From Rhizobium sp. WYCCWR10014 (GTDB lineage: Bacteria; Pseudomonadota; Alphaproteobacteria; Rhizobiales; Rhizobiaceae), in the NCBI RefSeq assembly GCF_001657485.1, contig NZ_LXFU01000051.1:297543-361542 (forward strand): 64,000 bases of DNA, written 5' to 3'. Under the pieces are notes generated by a model. The model was not told the DNA's origin and did no database searches. It saw nothing but the letters and a program-made list of their open reading frames with translations. Below, in pieces: positions 1 through 7,822 of this stretch. A program made the translations under genes and the position numbers. The stretch's first letter is position 1; each line of letters begins with the position of its first letter.

Positions 1-85
1 CCAGCGTCAGCGCGGTCATCAATCCCGCAAGCCCGCTGCCGACGATAACCGTGCGTCCTGATAGCTGCTCGAGAATCTCGGTCAT
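1..85 (-). CDS. nadB: L-aspartate oxidase, N-terminal fragment (runs off the left edge)
   Basis: Only the first 28 codons are in the window. They read MTEILEQLSGRT followed by VIVGSGLAGLMTALTL, a FAD-binding beta-alpha-beta fold with the GxGxxG fingerprint expected at the start of L-aspartate oxidase. That enzyme oxidises aspartate to iminoaspartate, the substrate of NadA. The ATG overlaps the nadA stop (ATGA at 82-85), so the two are translationally coupled. The identification rests on the Rossmann start plus the nadA neighbour; the rest of the gene is outside the window. Confidence 0.85.
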   Translation of the reverse strand, partial: MTEILEQLSGRTVIVGSGLAGLMTALTL

Positions 86-1053
86 ATCGCCAGCATCCTT
101 TCGACGGCGCGGCGCGCGGCCACCGCAATCGCCGGATCGACGGTGACCTCGTGGCGGTTTTCCTCGAGTGCCGTCCGGATATTTGCAAGCGTGATGCGCT
201 TCATGTGCGGGCAGAGATTGCAGGGGCGAATGAATTCGACATCGGGATGGTGCACGGCGACATTGTCGCTCATCGAGCATTCGGTGAGCAGCACGACGCG
301 CGCCGGTTTCTGCCTGCCGACATAATCCGACATGACAGCGGTGGACCCGGCGAAATCGGCTTCGGCGACCACCTCGGGCGGGCATTCGGGATGGGCGAGC
401 ACAGTTACGCCGGGATGGTTTTCGCGCAGCTGGCGCACGTCCTCGGCGGTGAAGAGTTCATGCACTTCGCAATGGCCGTGCCAGGCGATGATCTCGACAT
501 CAGTCTCGCGGGCGATGTTGCGCGCAAGATATTCGTCCGGGATCATCAGCACCTTCGGCACACCGAGCGATTCCACCACCTGTTTGGCATTCCCCGAGGT
601 GCAGCAGATGTCGGAGGCAGCCTTCACTGCGGCCGAGGTGTTGACATAGGTGATGATGGGCACGCCGGGATGGGCCTGGCGCAGCAGGGCGATATCCTCG
701 GGCGTGATCGAATCCGCCAGCGAACAGCCGGCGGCGAGATCCGGGATCAGCACGGTTTTCTCGGGGTTCAGCAGCTTGGCGGTCTCGGCCATGAAATGCA
801 CGCCGGCAAGCACGATGACATCGGCATCGACCTCGATTGCCTTGCGGGCGAGCGCCAGGCTGTCGCCGACGATATCGGCCACGCCGTGGAAGATCTCCGG
901 TGTCTGATAGTTGTGCGCGAGAATGACGGCGTTGCGGCGGCGCTTGAGTTCTAGGATCGCGTCGACGTCATTTTCGAAGGTCATCCATTCGGCTTTGGGA
1001 ATGACACGGCTGACGCGCTCGTAGAGCGAGGATGCGGAAACAGGATAATTCAT
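82..1053 (-). CDS. nadA: quinolinate synthase A
   Basis: NadA condenses iminoaspartate with dihydroxyacetone phosphate to quinolinate in de novo NAD synthesis. The 323-residue length is typical of the family. It has HNYQ near residue 48, GCSLAD at 109-114, HGHC at 192-195 and CNLCPHMK at 278-285. C110, C195 and C281 fit the three conserved cysteines that hold the oxygen-sensitive 4Fe-4S cluster. The ATG at 1053 is preceded by AGGAG. The stop overlaps the nadB start. The region just upstream carries two 19-bp palindromes, suggesting repression by the NadQ-like protein encoded immediately upstream on the same strand. Confidence 0.95.
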   Translation of the reverse strand: MNYPVSASSLYERVSRVIPKAEWMTFENDVDAILELKRRRNAVILAHNYQTPEIFHGVADIVGDSLALARKAIEVDADVIVLAGVHFMAETAKLLNPEKTVLIPDLAAGCSLADSITPEDIALLRQAHPGVPIITYVNTSAAVKAASDICCTSGNAKQVVESLGVPKVLMIPDEYLARNIARETDVEIIAWHGHCEVHELFTAEDVRQLRENHPGVTVLAHPECPPEVVAEADFAGSTAVMSDYVGRQKPARVVLLTECSMSDNVAVHHPDVEFIRPCNLCPHMKRITLANIRTALEENRHEVTVDPAIAVAARRAVERMLAI

Positions 1054-1067
1054 GACCGGCTCCTAAT

Positions 1068-1086
1068 TATGCTCTCTTTGAGCATA
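1068..1086. promoter_or_regulatory. nadA-proximal palindromic operator (perfect copy)
   Basis: TATGCTC-TCTTT-GAGCATA: perfect 7-bp arms around a 5-bp spacer, ending 15 bp upstream of the nadA ATG. A second, near-identical copy lies 34 bp away centre to centre. Position and symmetry suit a dimeric NAD-pathway repressor, most simply the adjacent NadQ-like protein. Binding is inferred. Confidence 0.75.
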
Positions 1087-1101
1087 TCTTGGGCAAAGAG
1101 A

Positions 1102-1120
1102 TATTCTCACAGTGAGCATA
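1102..1120. promoter_or_regulatory. nadA-distal palindromic operator (one mismatch)
   Basis: TATTCTC-ACAGT-GAGCATA: the same architecture as the site at 1068-1086, with one arm base changed. It sits between the nadQ stop and the first operator, so both sites fall in the 69-bp nadQ-nadA gap. Confidence 0.7.
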
Positions 1121-1122
1121 TG

Positions 1123-2019
1123 TCAATTGCGAGAGAGCGGTAATTTCGTTCCCGCCAGCGCCCGTTCTTCGAGAACGGTGTGGCGGAAGCGGAAAAGCTT
1201 GGCCGGCCGGCCGCCGGTTTCGCTTTCGGTGCCGCCGGTTTCCTCCACCAGTTCCTGCTGTTCAATGAGGCGGCGGAAATTCTGCTTGTGCAGCGTAAGC
1301 CCCGCCAACGCCTCGATAGTGCGCTGCAGCCTCAGCAGCGTGAAACTGTCAGGCATCAGCTCGAAGACGACAGGGCGATATTTGATCTTGGCGCGCAGCC
1401 GGGCGATTCCGGTCGCGAGGATCCGCCGGTGATCGGCAAACATTGCGCGTCCGAGATTGGCCTCTGCGCCGCATCCGGCTTCCGAGACGAGCCCCGCCTC
1501 GTAAAGCAGTTCATAGCGCTGCAGGGCCAGATCCTCGTTCCAGCCGCCTCCGTCGAGGCCGAAGGTGAAATCCGCCCGGCGATGGCGATGGTCGCGTCTT
1601 GCCGGATCGGCATCGGCCCAGCTCCTCAGGCGCGCCATGATCTCGTCAAGCACGGCTGGCCGGCCCTGTCGGTGGTCTTCCCAGGGGAAATATTCGTACC
1701 AGCCGTGCCATCCCGGCCGGCCGGCGCCAGACTGCTCGTTGACGAGGCCGAGATAGCTGATCGAGATCGTTCGTCCGCCTGGGATGTCGTTGTTCCGGTC
1801 GCGGTCGGCGAAGGTATAGAGCTGTTCGAGATAGCCGACGGGGTGTTCCGTCTGCTCCTGCACCCATTCGCGCAGGCCCGATTGCAGGGTCCGGTGACCC
1901 ATTTCGAAGGGGCCGGAGGGCAACGCATTGCCGGAACGGATGGTCATCACGCGCGGCTCGTCCCCCGTCACCGCGACGAGCACCGCAATCAATTCCGCAT
2001 GCGCAAAGCCGATCGTCAC
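1123..2019 (-). CDS. nadQ: Nudix-like NAD biosynthesis repressor (NadQ/NrtR type)
   Basis: The N-terminal half resembles a Nudix fold. Its Nudix-box region (GHRTLQSGLREWVQEQ) keeps the RE pair but not the full REx2EE signature, so it looks like a ligand sensor rather than a hydrolase. The C-terminal part ends in a winged-helix-like segment with GGTESETGGRPAKLFRFR. This layout fits the COG4111 family, which I recall as NadQ, a regulator of nad genes in alphaproteobacteria; the symbol is from memory. The start is uncertain. I chose GTG at 2019 (298 aa) because the longer frame, opening at GTG 2121, reads through a hairpin at 2096-2118 and its first residues look non-coding. The gene sits directly upstream of the operators and nadA. 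Confidence 0.75.
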   Translation of the reverse strand: MTIGFAHAELIAVLVAVTGDEPRVMTIRSGNALPSGPFEMGHRTLQSGLREWVQEQTEHPVGYLEQLYTFADRDRNNDIPGGRTISISYLGLVNEQSGAGRPGWHGWYEYFPWEDHRQGRPAVLDEIMARLRSWADADPARRDHRHRRADFTFGLDGGGWNEDLALQRYELLYEAGLVSEAGCGAEANLGRAMFADHRRILATGIARLRAKIKYRPVVFELMPDSFTLLRLQRTIEALAGLTLHKQNFRRLIEQQELVEETGGTESETGGRPAKLFRFRHTVLEERALAGTKLPLSRN

Positions 2020-2095
2020 AGGGGACCGAATACTCCGTTCCGAATGAATCGAACGGACAATTCCTGACACAGGCCGGGACGGAAGCCAATGGAGC

Positions 2096-2118
2096 GGAAG
2101 TGCCTTTGCGGCACTTCC
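2096..2118. terminator. hairpin downstream of the panB-like gene
   Basis: GGAAGTGCC-TTTGC-GGCACTTCC, a perfect 9-bp stem with a 5-nt loop, 33 bp past the panB-like stop. There is no clear T-run, so termination is likely but not certain. It separates the panB-like gene from nadQ. Confidence 0.5.
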
Positions 2119-2150
2119 CACATGATCGAGGCAACAGAGCGCCTTTGCCC

Positions 2151-2966
2151 TCAGCTATTGCCCGTCTCGCTTTTCAGCCGCTGCAGAAATATCTCCAATT
2201 CCGCGTCGTCGATACCGACGAGATGGCGCTTTTCCGGATAGGCGCCGGTCCTGACATCCTCGGCGAATTCGGTGAAGGCGGCGATGCGCTCTCGCTGCAG
2301 CCGGTCGTGTTCGGCGGCGAAGTCGCGATAGACCTTGGCATGGCGGGGATAGTGGTCGCGATTGGCGCCGAGCACGTCGTCGGCGAAGAGATATTGGGCG
2401 CCGCAGCCGCTGCCTGCTCCCATGGAGATCATCAGCATCGAGGTGTTGCTGCTGATGGCGGCAGCGACATCCCCAGGCACCACTTCGATTTCGGCGGCGA
2501 AGGCGCCGGCCTCCTCCAGCGCCTTGGTCTGCCGCCAGATCTCGGCGGCGCTTACCGCCGTCTTGCCGACGGCGCGGAAGCCGCCGGTCCAGGTCGCCTT
2601 CGAAGGGATCAGCCCGAGATGGCCGCAGACCGGGATGCCTTCATCGCGCATGCGCCGGATCGTCTGCAGGCTTGCGGCGCAATAGACCGCATCACCTCCT
2701 GCCTTCAGCGCAGCAAAGGCCGCACGCAGATAGTCCTCGGCCGAGACATGGTCGCCATATTCGAGCCCCGGAATGGCAAAGGGCGTGGGCGCGGCTTCGC
2801 GAAAGATCGGTCCAAGCAGCGAGGGCGGTACAGAGACCATGTCGATCCCGGCCTTTTCGGCGGCTTCCGCCTCCTCCAGGGAGGTGACGCGCAGCATGGT
2901 GAGCTGGCGCTTGCCTTTTTCCGCAAGCAGATCGGCGACGGTTGCGCGTCTATGTTTTTTCATCAT
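2151..2966 (-). CDS. divergent PanB-like (ketopantoate hydroxymethyltransferase family) protein
   Basis: The 271-residue protein follows the PanB fold through most of its length: CGHLGLIPSKATWTGGF (compare GHLGLTPQ), KALEEAGAFAAEIEVVP and SMGAGSGCGAQYLFADDVLG. PanB makes ketopantoate for pantothenate synthesis. However, the usual GDSLG metal-binding motif is VPPSLLG here and I do not find the DMPF motif, so normal Mg-dependent chemistry is doubtful. The ATG at 2966 has AAAGGA upstream. The gene starts 39 bp after mocF on the same strand, suggesting it is the fourth gene of the mocDEF operon rather than a housekeeping panB (no panC is adjacent). It may act on another keto acid; the substrate is unknown. 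Confidence 0.7.
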   Translation of the reverse strand: MMKKHRRATVADLLAEKGKRQLTMLRVTSLEEAEAAEKAGIDMVSVPPSLLGPIFREAAPTPFAIPGLEYGDHVSAEDYLRAAFAALKAGGDAVYCAASLQTIRRMRDEGIPVCGHLGLIPSKATWTGGFRAVGKTAVSAAEIWRQTKALEEAGAFAAEIEVVPGDVAAAISSNTSMLMISMGAGSGCGAQYLFADDVLGANRDHYPRHAKVYRDFAAEHDRLQRERIAAFTEFAEDVRTGAYPEKRHLVGIDDAELEIFLQRLKSETGNS

Positions 2967-3005
2967 CAATTCCTTTGAAAATATCGGGTGAAAATATCAG
3001 GCGGC

Positions 3006-4232
3006 TCAGGCGGCCAGCAGGGATTTCAGCTTGATGTCGCTGGCTGCGAGTGCTGCCGGGTTCGGATGGGCGCGCGCTGCGATCAGCATTTCGGCGAGCC
3101 TGATATCGCGTGCCACCGCATTGCCTGGCCCGATGCCGCTTGCGGCGATCAATCGTCCGCCGGCGTCGAGATGGAAGAGAATGAAGGCGCCTGCGCCGAG
3201 CTCGCGGCGATGATGCGTCGCGGCCCCTTCGGCAAGGCCCGATATCTGTAGCGTCATGTCGTATTGATCCGACCAGAACCACGGCACCGCCGAAACGGCC
3301 TCGTTCAGGCCGAGCATGTTGGCCGCGGCCAATGTGCCCTGCTCCTGGGCGTTGCGCCAGGATTCAAGCCGCACCCGCCGGCCGCCATAGATCGACAGCG
3401 GAAAGGAGCAGCAGTCGCCGGCTGCGAAGACATCAGGAGCAGAGGTCTGGAGATAGGTGTCGACCGCAATGCCGTTGTCGATGGCGAGGCCTGCTCTTTC
3501 GGCGATCTCGACATTCGGCCGTGCACCGATGCCGACGAGGACGAGATCGGCGTCGATTGCCTCGCCGGTCGACAATCGGATCAGCGCTTTTCCGGTTTCC
3601 TCAGTCAGTGCTTCGATGGAAACGCCGCAGCGGATATCGACGCCTTCAGCGCGATGGCGCTCGGTGAGCAGATGAGCGATCTCCTCGGGCACGCCACGTT
3701 TCAGCACGCGTTCCAGCCCCTCGATGACGGTGACGTCGGCGCCAAGCAGCCGCGCCGTGGCCGCAAGTTCCAGTCCGATGAACCCGCCACCGATGATGGC
3801 GATATGCCGTCCCGGCTTCATCGCATCGCGCAACGCCGCCGCATCGTGATGCGTCCGCAGCGAACGAATATGCCGGCTGCCTTCTGGTGCGCCGGGGAAT
3901 GACCGCGCGGCCGCACCCGTCGCCAGCAAAAGCTTGTCGTAGGAAAGCACGGTACCGTCCGAAAGCGTGACGGTCCTGGATGCGGTGTCGAGATCCCTTG
4001 CCTCGAGGCCGGTTAGCAGCCGGATGCCGTTTTCGATGTATTTTTCCGCCGCGGCGATAAATTTCGGATCGCTTGCATCGGTGGAGCCGGCCTTTGAAAG
4101 CGGCGGCCGCTCATAGGGCGGAAGCGGCTCGGCGCCAACCAGCGTTATCTCGCCGGCAAAGCCCTTTTCCCGCAAGGCGAAGGCGGCGCGCGCACCGCAT
4201 TCGCCCGCGCCCAGGATGACGTAATGAGCCAT
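3006..4232 (-). CDS. mocF: FAD-dependent ferredoxin reductase, MocF-like
   Basis: A 408-residue pyridine nucleotide-disulfide oxidoreductase of the rubredoxin/ferredoxin reductase type. The FAD fingerprint GAGECG is at residues 8-13, PPYERPPLSK follows near 40, and the NAD(P)-binding stretch IIGGGFIGLELAA is near 150; a second FAD contact is VFAAGDCC. It would pass electrons from NAD(P)H to the Rieske ferredoxin encoded 11 bp upstream. The order oxygenase-ferredoxin-reductase matches the mocDEF set described for rhizopine (3-O-methyl-scyllo-inosamine) demethylation in R. leguminosarum. The reductase role is secure; the rhizopine substrate is inferred from gene order. Confidence 0.8.
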   Translation of the reverse strand: MAHYVILGAGECGARAAFALREKGFAGEITLVGAEPLPPYERPPLSKAGSTDASDPKFIAAAEKYIENGIRLLTGLEARDLDTASRTVTLSDGTVLSYDKLLLATGAAARSFPGAPEGSRHIRSLRTHHDAAALRDAMKPGRHIAIIGGGFIGLELAATARLLGADVTVIEGLERVLKRGVPEEIAHLLTERHRAEGVDIRCGVSIEALTEETGKALIRLSTGEAIDADLVLVGIGARPNVEIAERAGLAIDNGIAVDTYLQTSAPDVFAAGDCCSFPLSIYGGRRVRLESWRNAQEQGTLAAANMLGLNEAVSAVPWFWSDQYDMTLQISGLAEGAATHHRRELGAGAFILFHLDAGGRLIAASGIGPGNAVARDIRLAEMLIAARAHPNPAALAASDIKLKSLLAA

Positions 4233-4243
4233 GCCGGCCTCCC

Positions 4244-4558
4244 TCAGAGCGAGATGAAGACGGCGCCGTCTTCGATCTTGACAGGATAGGTCTTGAGATT
4301 GACGCAGACCGGCGCACCCTTGGCTTCGCCCGTCTTGTAGTTGAAGCGGCCATTATGCTTTGGACATTCGATGATCTCATCCATGACAAGCCCGTCGGCC
4401 AGGTGGATATGTTCATGCGTGCAGAGCCCGTCGGTCGCGAAGAATTCGTCGTCCGGGCTGCGATAGACCGCGAAGGTGCGCCCACCGTGATCGAAGCGGA
4501 TGACATCCTCCTCGTCGATCTCGTCCTTGTCGCAGACCTGGATCCAATTTCCGCTCAT
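4244..4558 (-). CDS. mocE: Rieske [2Fe-2S] ferredoxin, MocE-like
   Basis: A small soluble ferredoxin of 104 residues with a complete Rieske motif: C46-T-H48 and C65-P-K-H68, giving the two-Cys two-His ligand set. It lacks a membrane anchor. It should carry electrons from the FAD reductase encoded downstream to the membrane oxygenase encoded upstream. The ATG is preceded by AGGGAGGACAAG. Gaps are 21 bp to mocD and 11 bp to mocF, consistent with one transcript. Confidence 0.85.
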   Translation of the reverse strand: MSGNWIQVCDKDEIDEEDVIRFDHGGRTFAVYRSPDDEFFATDGLCTHEHIHLADGLVMDEIIECPKHNGRFNYKTGEAKGAPVCVNLKTYPVKIEDGAVFISL

Positions 4559-4579
4559 CTTGTCCTCCCTCGATTGTCA

Positions 4580-5668
4580 TTATTGCGCGGCCGGGGCCAG
4601 CTCGTTGTGGAATTCCTCGCGATAGGGCCGCGCGGTGGCCGGCAGTTCGCGCTTCAGGAAATAATCCTCGTTGCGCAGCTGGCGCAGGAAGGCTGGGATC
4701 ATCTCGCGATAGCCGGACCAGATCGACGGGTTCGGCGCTGGCAGGTCATGCTTGATCATCGCGTGCAGCTTCGGCAGCGCGTGGTAGGGCACCATCGGAA
4801 ACATGTGATGCTCGACGTGGTAGTTCATGTTCCAGTAAATGAAGCGGCTGATGGGGTTCATATAGACCGTGCGGCTGTTCAGCCGATGGTCGGTGACGTT
4901 GTCGGCAAGGCCGCCATGCTGGAGCAGTCCGGTCAGTACATGGTGCCAGGCGCCATAGAGGCGCGGCAGGCCGATCAGCATCAGCGGCAGGATCGAACCC
5001 ATGGCGATCGCGGCCGCGATCGTCGCGATATAGATCGCCAGCCACATGCGGGCGATGCGGACGGCCTTTGGCTGCTCCATCTCGGGAATGAAGGTTTTTT
5101 CCGCCGCGCTGACGCCGCCGAAGGCATTGCGCAGCATGTCGATGATCGCATGCCAGGCGTCGAGGATGCCGAAGAAATTAAGCACCAGCCGGAAGAGATC
5201 GGGCGGCCGCATGACGGCGATCTCGGGATCGCGGCCGACGATCACCGTATCGGTGTGATGGCGCGCATGGCTCCAGCGCCAGGTCACCGGATTGCGCATG
5301 ATCATGAAGCAGGCAATCTGGTAGACGACATCGTTCATCCAGCGGGTCTTGAAGGCGGTGCCATGGCCGCATTCGTGCCAACGACTGTCGGAGGCCGAGC
5401 CGTAGAGCACGCCATAGGCGAGGAAGAAGGGCAGCGCGATCCACGAGCCCCAGAAATAAATGCCGAGCCCCGCAAGGACGACCATGCTGCCGAGCCAGAG
5501 GGCCGTGTCGCGGATCGCCGGCGCATCGGAGCGCTGCATCAGCGCCTTCATCTCCTTGCGCGGAATGTCGGTGTGATACCATTCGGCTGCCGCCAGCCCC
5601 GTCTCGACGGCGGTGCGGCCGCTTTCGCCGAGAAGGTCGTAGTCCCGCTTCTTTGTCTGGGTCGCCAT
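4580..5668 (-). CDS. mocD: membrane di-iron oxygenase (fatty-acid-desaturase fold), MocD-like
   Basis: The protein has the three histidine boxes of membrane di-iron desaturases/hydroxylases: H98ECGH102, H134ARHH138, and HVEHH near residue 280. Hydrophobic stretches occur around 57-90 and 215-240. With the ferredoxin and reductase encoded just downstream it forms a three-component oxygenase resembling MocDEF, thought to O-demethylate rhizopine. The start at 5668 (362 aa) is chosen for its GGGAGGCGG ribosome binding site; a longer frame opening at 5749 has none and would cover the operator region. Alternatives are a fatty acid or small-alkane oxygenase. Confidence 0.75.
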   Translation of the reverse strand: MATQTKKRDYDLLGESGRTAVETGLAAAEWYHTDIPRKEMKALMQRSDAPAIRDTALWLGSMVVLAGLGIYFWGSWIALPFFLAYGVLYGSASDSRWHECGHGTAFKTRWMNDVVYQIACFMIMRNPVTWRWSHARHHTDTVIVGRDPEIAVMRPPDLFRLVLNFFGILDAWHAIIDMLRNAFGGVSAAEKTFIPEMEQPKAVRIARMWLAIYIATIAAAIAMGSILPLMLIGLPRLYGAWHHVLTGLLQHGGLADNVTDHRLNSRTVYMNPISRFIYWNMNYHVEHHMFPMVPYHALPKLHAMIKHDLPAPNPSIWSGYREMIPAFLRQLRNEDYFLKRELPATARPYREEFHNELAPAAQ

Positions 5669-5732
5669 TATCCGCCTCCCGTTGCCCTTGCCTTTGAGAA
5701 TAGGTTGACTTTGGAAAGCGCTCAATGCAGGC

Positions 5733-5784
5733 TTGATATAATCTATCAAAAGCCATCACGAATGACTTGCATTCATGATTGAAT
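5733..5784. promoter_or_regulatory. cluster of inverted repeats between mocD and the LacI gene
   Basis: Three inverted repeats occur in 52 bp: TTGATA-TAATC-TATCAA (5733-5749), GAATG-ACTTG-CATTC (5760-5774) and ATTCA-TGAT-TGAAT (5771-5784), the last two overlapping. They occupy the divergent promoter region, the expected place for LacI operators controlling mocD leftward and the regulator itself rightward. Which one is bound cannot be told by eye. Confidence 0.5.
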
Positions 5785-5799
5785 CCATCAGGAACGCCG

Positions 5800-6828
5800 A
5801 TGCGCCGTCCCACCATATCCGATCTTGCCCGCGCCTCCGGCGTCAGCGTCGCCACCGTCGACCGCGTTCTCAACGCCCGCCACCGGGTGCGCGAGGAAAC
5901 GGCGCGACGGGTCTATGATGCGGCGCAGTCGATCGGCTATCACGCTGTCGGGCTGATCAAGCAGCGCGTCTTCGAGGACCTTCCGCAATACAGGCTCGCC
6001 TTCCTGCTGCAGAAGCCGATGCAGCCCTTTTATCAGAGCTTCGTGCGTGAGATCGAAACTGCAGCGCGGGCGCTGACGAGCGCGCGCATCCAGACGCAGA
6101 TCGACTTTCCGTCAGCTGCGACACCGGCTGCGATCGTCGAAAAGATCAAGACACTCGGCGCCCGCAACCAGGCCGTTGCCTTGGTCGGCCCGGATTATCC
6201 GGCGGTGACAACAGCGGTCGAAGAGCTGAAGGAGCGCGGTATTCCGGTGTTCTCGCTGCTCTCCGACCTCGCCACCGGCGTGCGCGACGCCTATGTCGGC
6301 GTCAACAACCGCAAGGTCGGACGCACCGCAGCTTGGACCATTGCGCGCACGGCCCGCATGCCCGGCAAGGTCGCCTGTTTTGTCGGCAGCCACCGCTTTC
6401 ACGGCCATGAGCTCCGAGAAATCGGCTTTCGCTCCTATTTTCGCGAGAATGCGCCCGACTTCGATGTCGTCGACACGCTGATCAATCTCGAGACAGCCGA
6501 GATCACCCATGAGGCGACGTTGACGCTGCTGCAGAAACATCCCGATCTTGTCGGCCTCTATGTCTGCGGCGGCGGCATGGAGGGGGCGATCTCGGCATTC
6601 CGCGAAGAAGGCGTCGGCGGCAAGATCGTCCTGGTGGTCAACGAGCTGACACCCGACAGCAAAGCCGGCCTTGCCGACGATATCGTCGCCATGGCGATCG
6701 GAACCCCCCTGCCCGCACTCTGCAAGGAGTTGATGGTGCTGATGACGGGCGCCATCGAAAACGGCGAAACGGCTGTTCCCGGGCAGCTCTTCCTGCCTTT
6801 CGATATCCATATTTCCGAGAACATCTGA
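5800..6828 (+). CDS. LacI-family transcriptional regulator of the moc-like cluster
   Basis: An N-terminal LacI helix-turn-helix (PTISDLARASGVSVATVDRVL, residues 4-24) is followed by a periplasmic-binding-protein-like sensor domain (AFLLQKPMQPFYQSF, VGVNNRKVGRTAAW, VGLYVCGGGMEGAI). It is 342 residues from ATG 5800, which has AGGAA upstream; an in-frame earlier start exists at 5779 but lacks a clear site. The VDRVLN hinge-type helix resembles LacI members that respond to sugars or inositols. It is divergent from mocD and 160 bp upstream of the isomerase gene, so it probably controls both. Confidence 0.85.
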   Translation: MRRPTISDLARASGVSVATVDRVLNARHRVREETARRVYDAAQSIGYHAVGLIKQRVFEDLPQYRLAFLLQKPMQPFYQSFVREIETAARALTSARIQTQIDFPSAATPAAIVEKIKTLGARNQAVALVGPDYPAVTTAVEELKERGIPVFSLLSDLATGVRDAYVGVNNRKVGRTAAWTIARTARMPGKVACFVGSHRFHGHELREIGFRSYFRENAPDFDVVDTLINLETAEITHEATLTLLQKHPDLVGLYVCGGGMEGAISAFREEGVGGKIVLVVNELTPDSKAGLADDIVAMAIGTPLPALCKELMVLMTGAIENGETAVPGQLFLPFDIHISENI

Positions 6829-6830
6829 GC

Positions 6831-6850
6831 AATGATGGAATTCCATCATT
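6831..6850. promoter_or_regulatory. 20-bp perfect palindrome after the LacI gene
   Basis: AATGATGGAATTCCATCATT is fully symmetric with no spacer and begins two bases after the LacI stop codon. It could be an operator for the isomerase gene starting at 6989 or a terminator stem, although no T-run follows. A contiguous 20-bp palindrome favours protein binding. Confidence 0.5.
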
Positions 6851-6988
6851 CCGTTCGAAATCATCTCAGCAATGAAAGCCGGCGCCGGCGATGACGGATG
6901 GATTGCGACGCGAATTCCGATAGAGATTCGCTGACCCATTCACGAGGACTGCTCCGCCCTGATGCGGAGATCAGGAGGAGTACCGATC

Positions 6989-7801
6989 ATGACTTCGATC
7001 CGTTTTGCGCTCAACCACATGGCCGCGCCGTCGCTTGCCATCGACGATTTTTTCGCGCTGGCCCGATCGCTCGGCATCGATTCCGTCGAGATCCGCAACG
7101 ACCTTTCCGGCAATGCCATCCTCGACGGCACCAAACCCGAAACGATCAGGCAAGCGGCTGCCCGCCATGGCGTGACGATCATCTCGATCAACGCCCTGCA
7201 ACGCTTCAACGAGTGGAACGCGGCCCGGGCCGCCGAAGCGCAGGAACTGATCGACTATGCCAGCGCGTCGGGCGCCAAGGCGCTTGTCCTCGTTCCGAAG
7301 AATGACGGCACCGGCTGCGCCAATGGCGAACGGCAGGCCAATCTGCGCCAGTCACTGGTTGCATTGAAGCCGATGCTGGAGAAAGCCGGCATTATCGGTC
7401 TCGTCGAGCCGCTCGGGTTTGAGATCTGCTCGCTGCGCTCGAAGACCGAGGCGGCCGAGGCCATCAGGGAACTTGGCGGGGAATCGACCTTCAGGCTCGT
7501 CCACGACACCTTCCACCATCATCTTGCCGGCGAAGCGGCAACCTTCCCTGAACTGGCCGGTCTCGTACACATTTCCGGTGTTAGCGATCCTTCCGTTGCT
7601 GTTGCCGACATGCGCGATTCTCACCGTGTCCTGGTGGATGCCGACGATCTGCTCGACAATGCCGGGCAGGTCAAGGCGCTGCTGCAGGCCGGCTATACCG
7701 GCCCGTTCTCCTTCGAGCCCTTTGCAGCGGAAGTTCATGCGCTGAAGGATCCGGCCGGTGCGCTGCGCGCCAGCATGGAATATCTCAGTGCGCGGGTCTA
7801 A
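6989..7801 (+). CDS. TIM-barrel sugar isomerase, IolI-like (2-keto-myo-inositol isomerase family)
   Basis: A 270-residue xylose-isomerase-like TIM barrel. The segments SVEIRNDLSG, ISINALQRFNEW, GLVEPLGFE, LVHDTFHHHLAG, VHISGVSD and GPFSFEPF align with the metal-binding strands of IolI, including E in VEPLGFE, D and H in HDTFHHH, and E in FEPF. IolI interconverts inosose isomers in inositol catabolism. The start at 6989 follows AGGAGGAG with 8-bp spacing. The inositol-type fold beside mocDEF-like genes and a LacI regulator supports catabolism of a methylated inositol amine. Other sugar epimerases of the fold remain possible. Confidence 0.75.
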   Translation: MTSIRFALNHMAAPSLAIDDFFALARSLGIDSVEIRNDLSGNAILDGTKPETIRQAAARHGVTIISINALQRFNEWNAARAAEAQELIDYASASGAKALVLVPKNDGTGCANGERQANLRQSLVALKPMLEKAGIIGLVEPLGFEICSLRSKTEAAEAIRELGGESTFRLVHDTFHHHLAGEAATFPELAGLVHISGVSDPSVAVADMRDSHRVLVDADDLLDNAGQVKALLQAGYTGPFSFEPFAAEVHALKDPAGALRASMEYLSARV

Positions 7802-7822
7802 AAGCCGCGCGGTCGCTTGACG

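Noticed and set aside
3318..3333. A 15/16 match to parS (GTTGGCCGCGGCCAAT) inside mocF
   Set aside because: The final base breaks the symmetric AAC, and it encodes Ala-Ala-Ala-Asn in a conserved enzyme, so chance coding use is more likely than a third centromere site.
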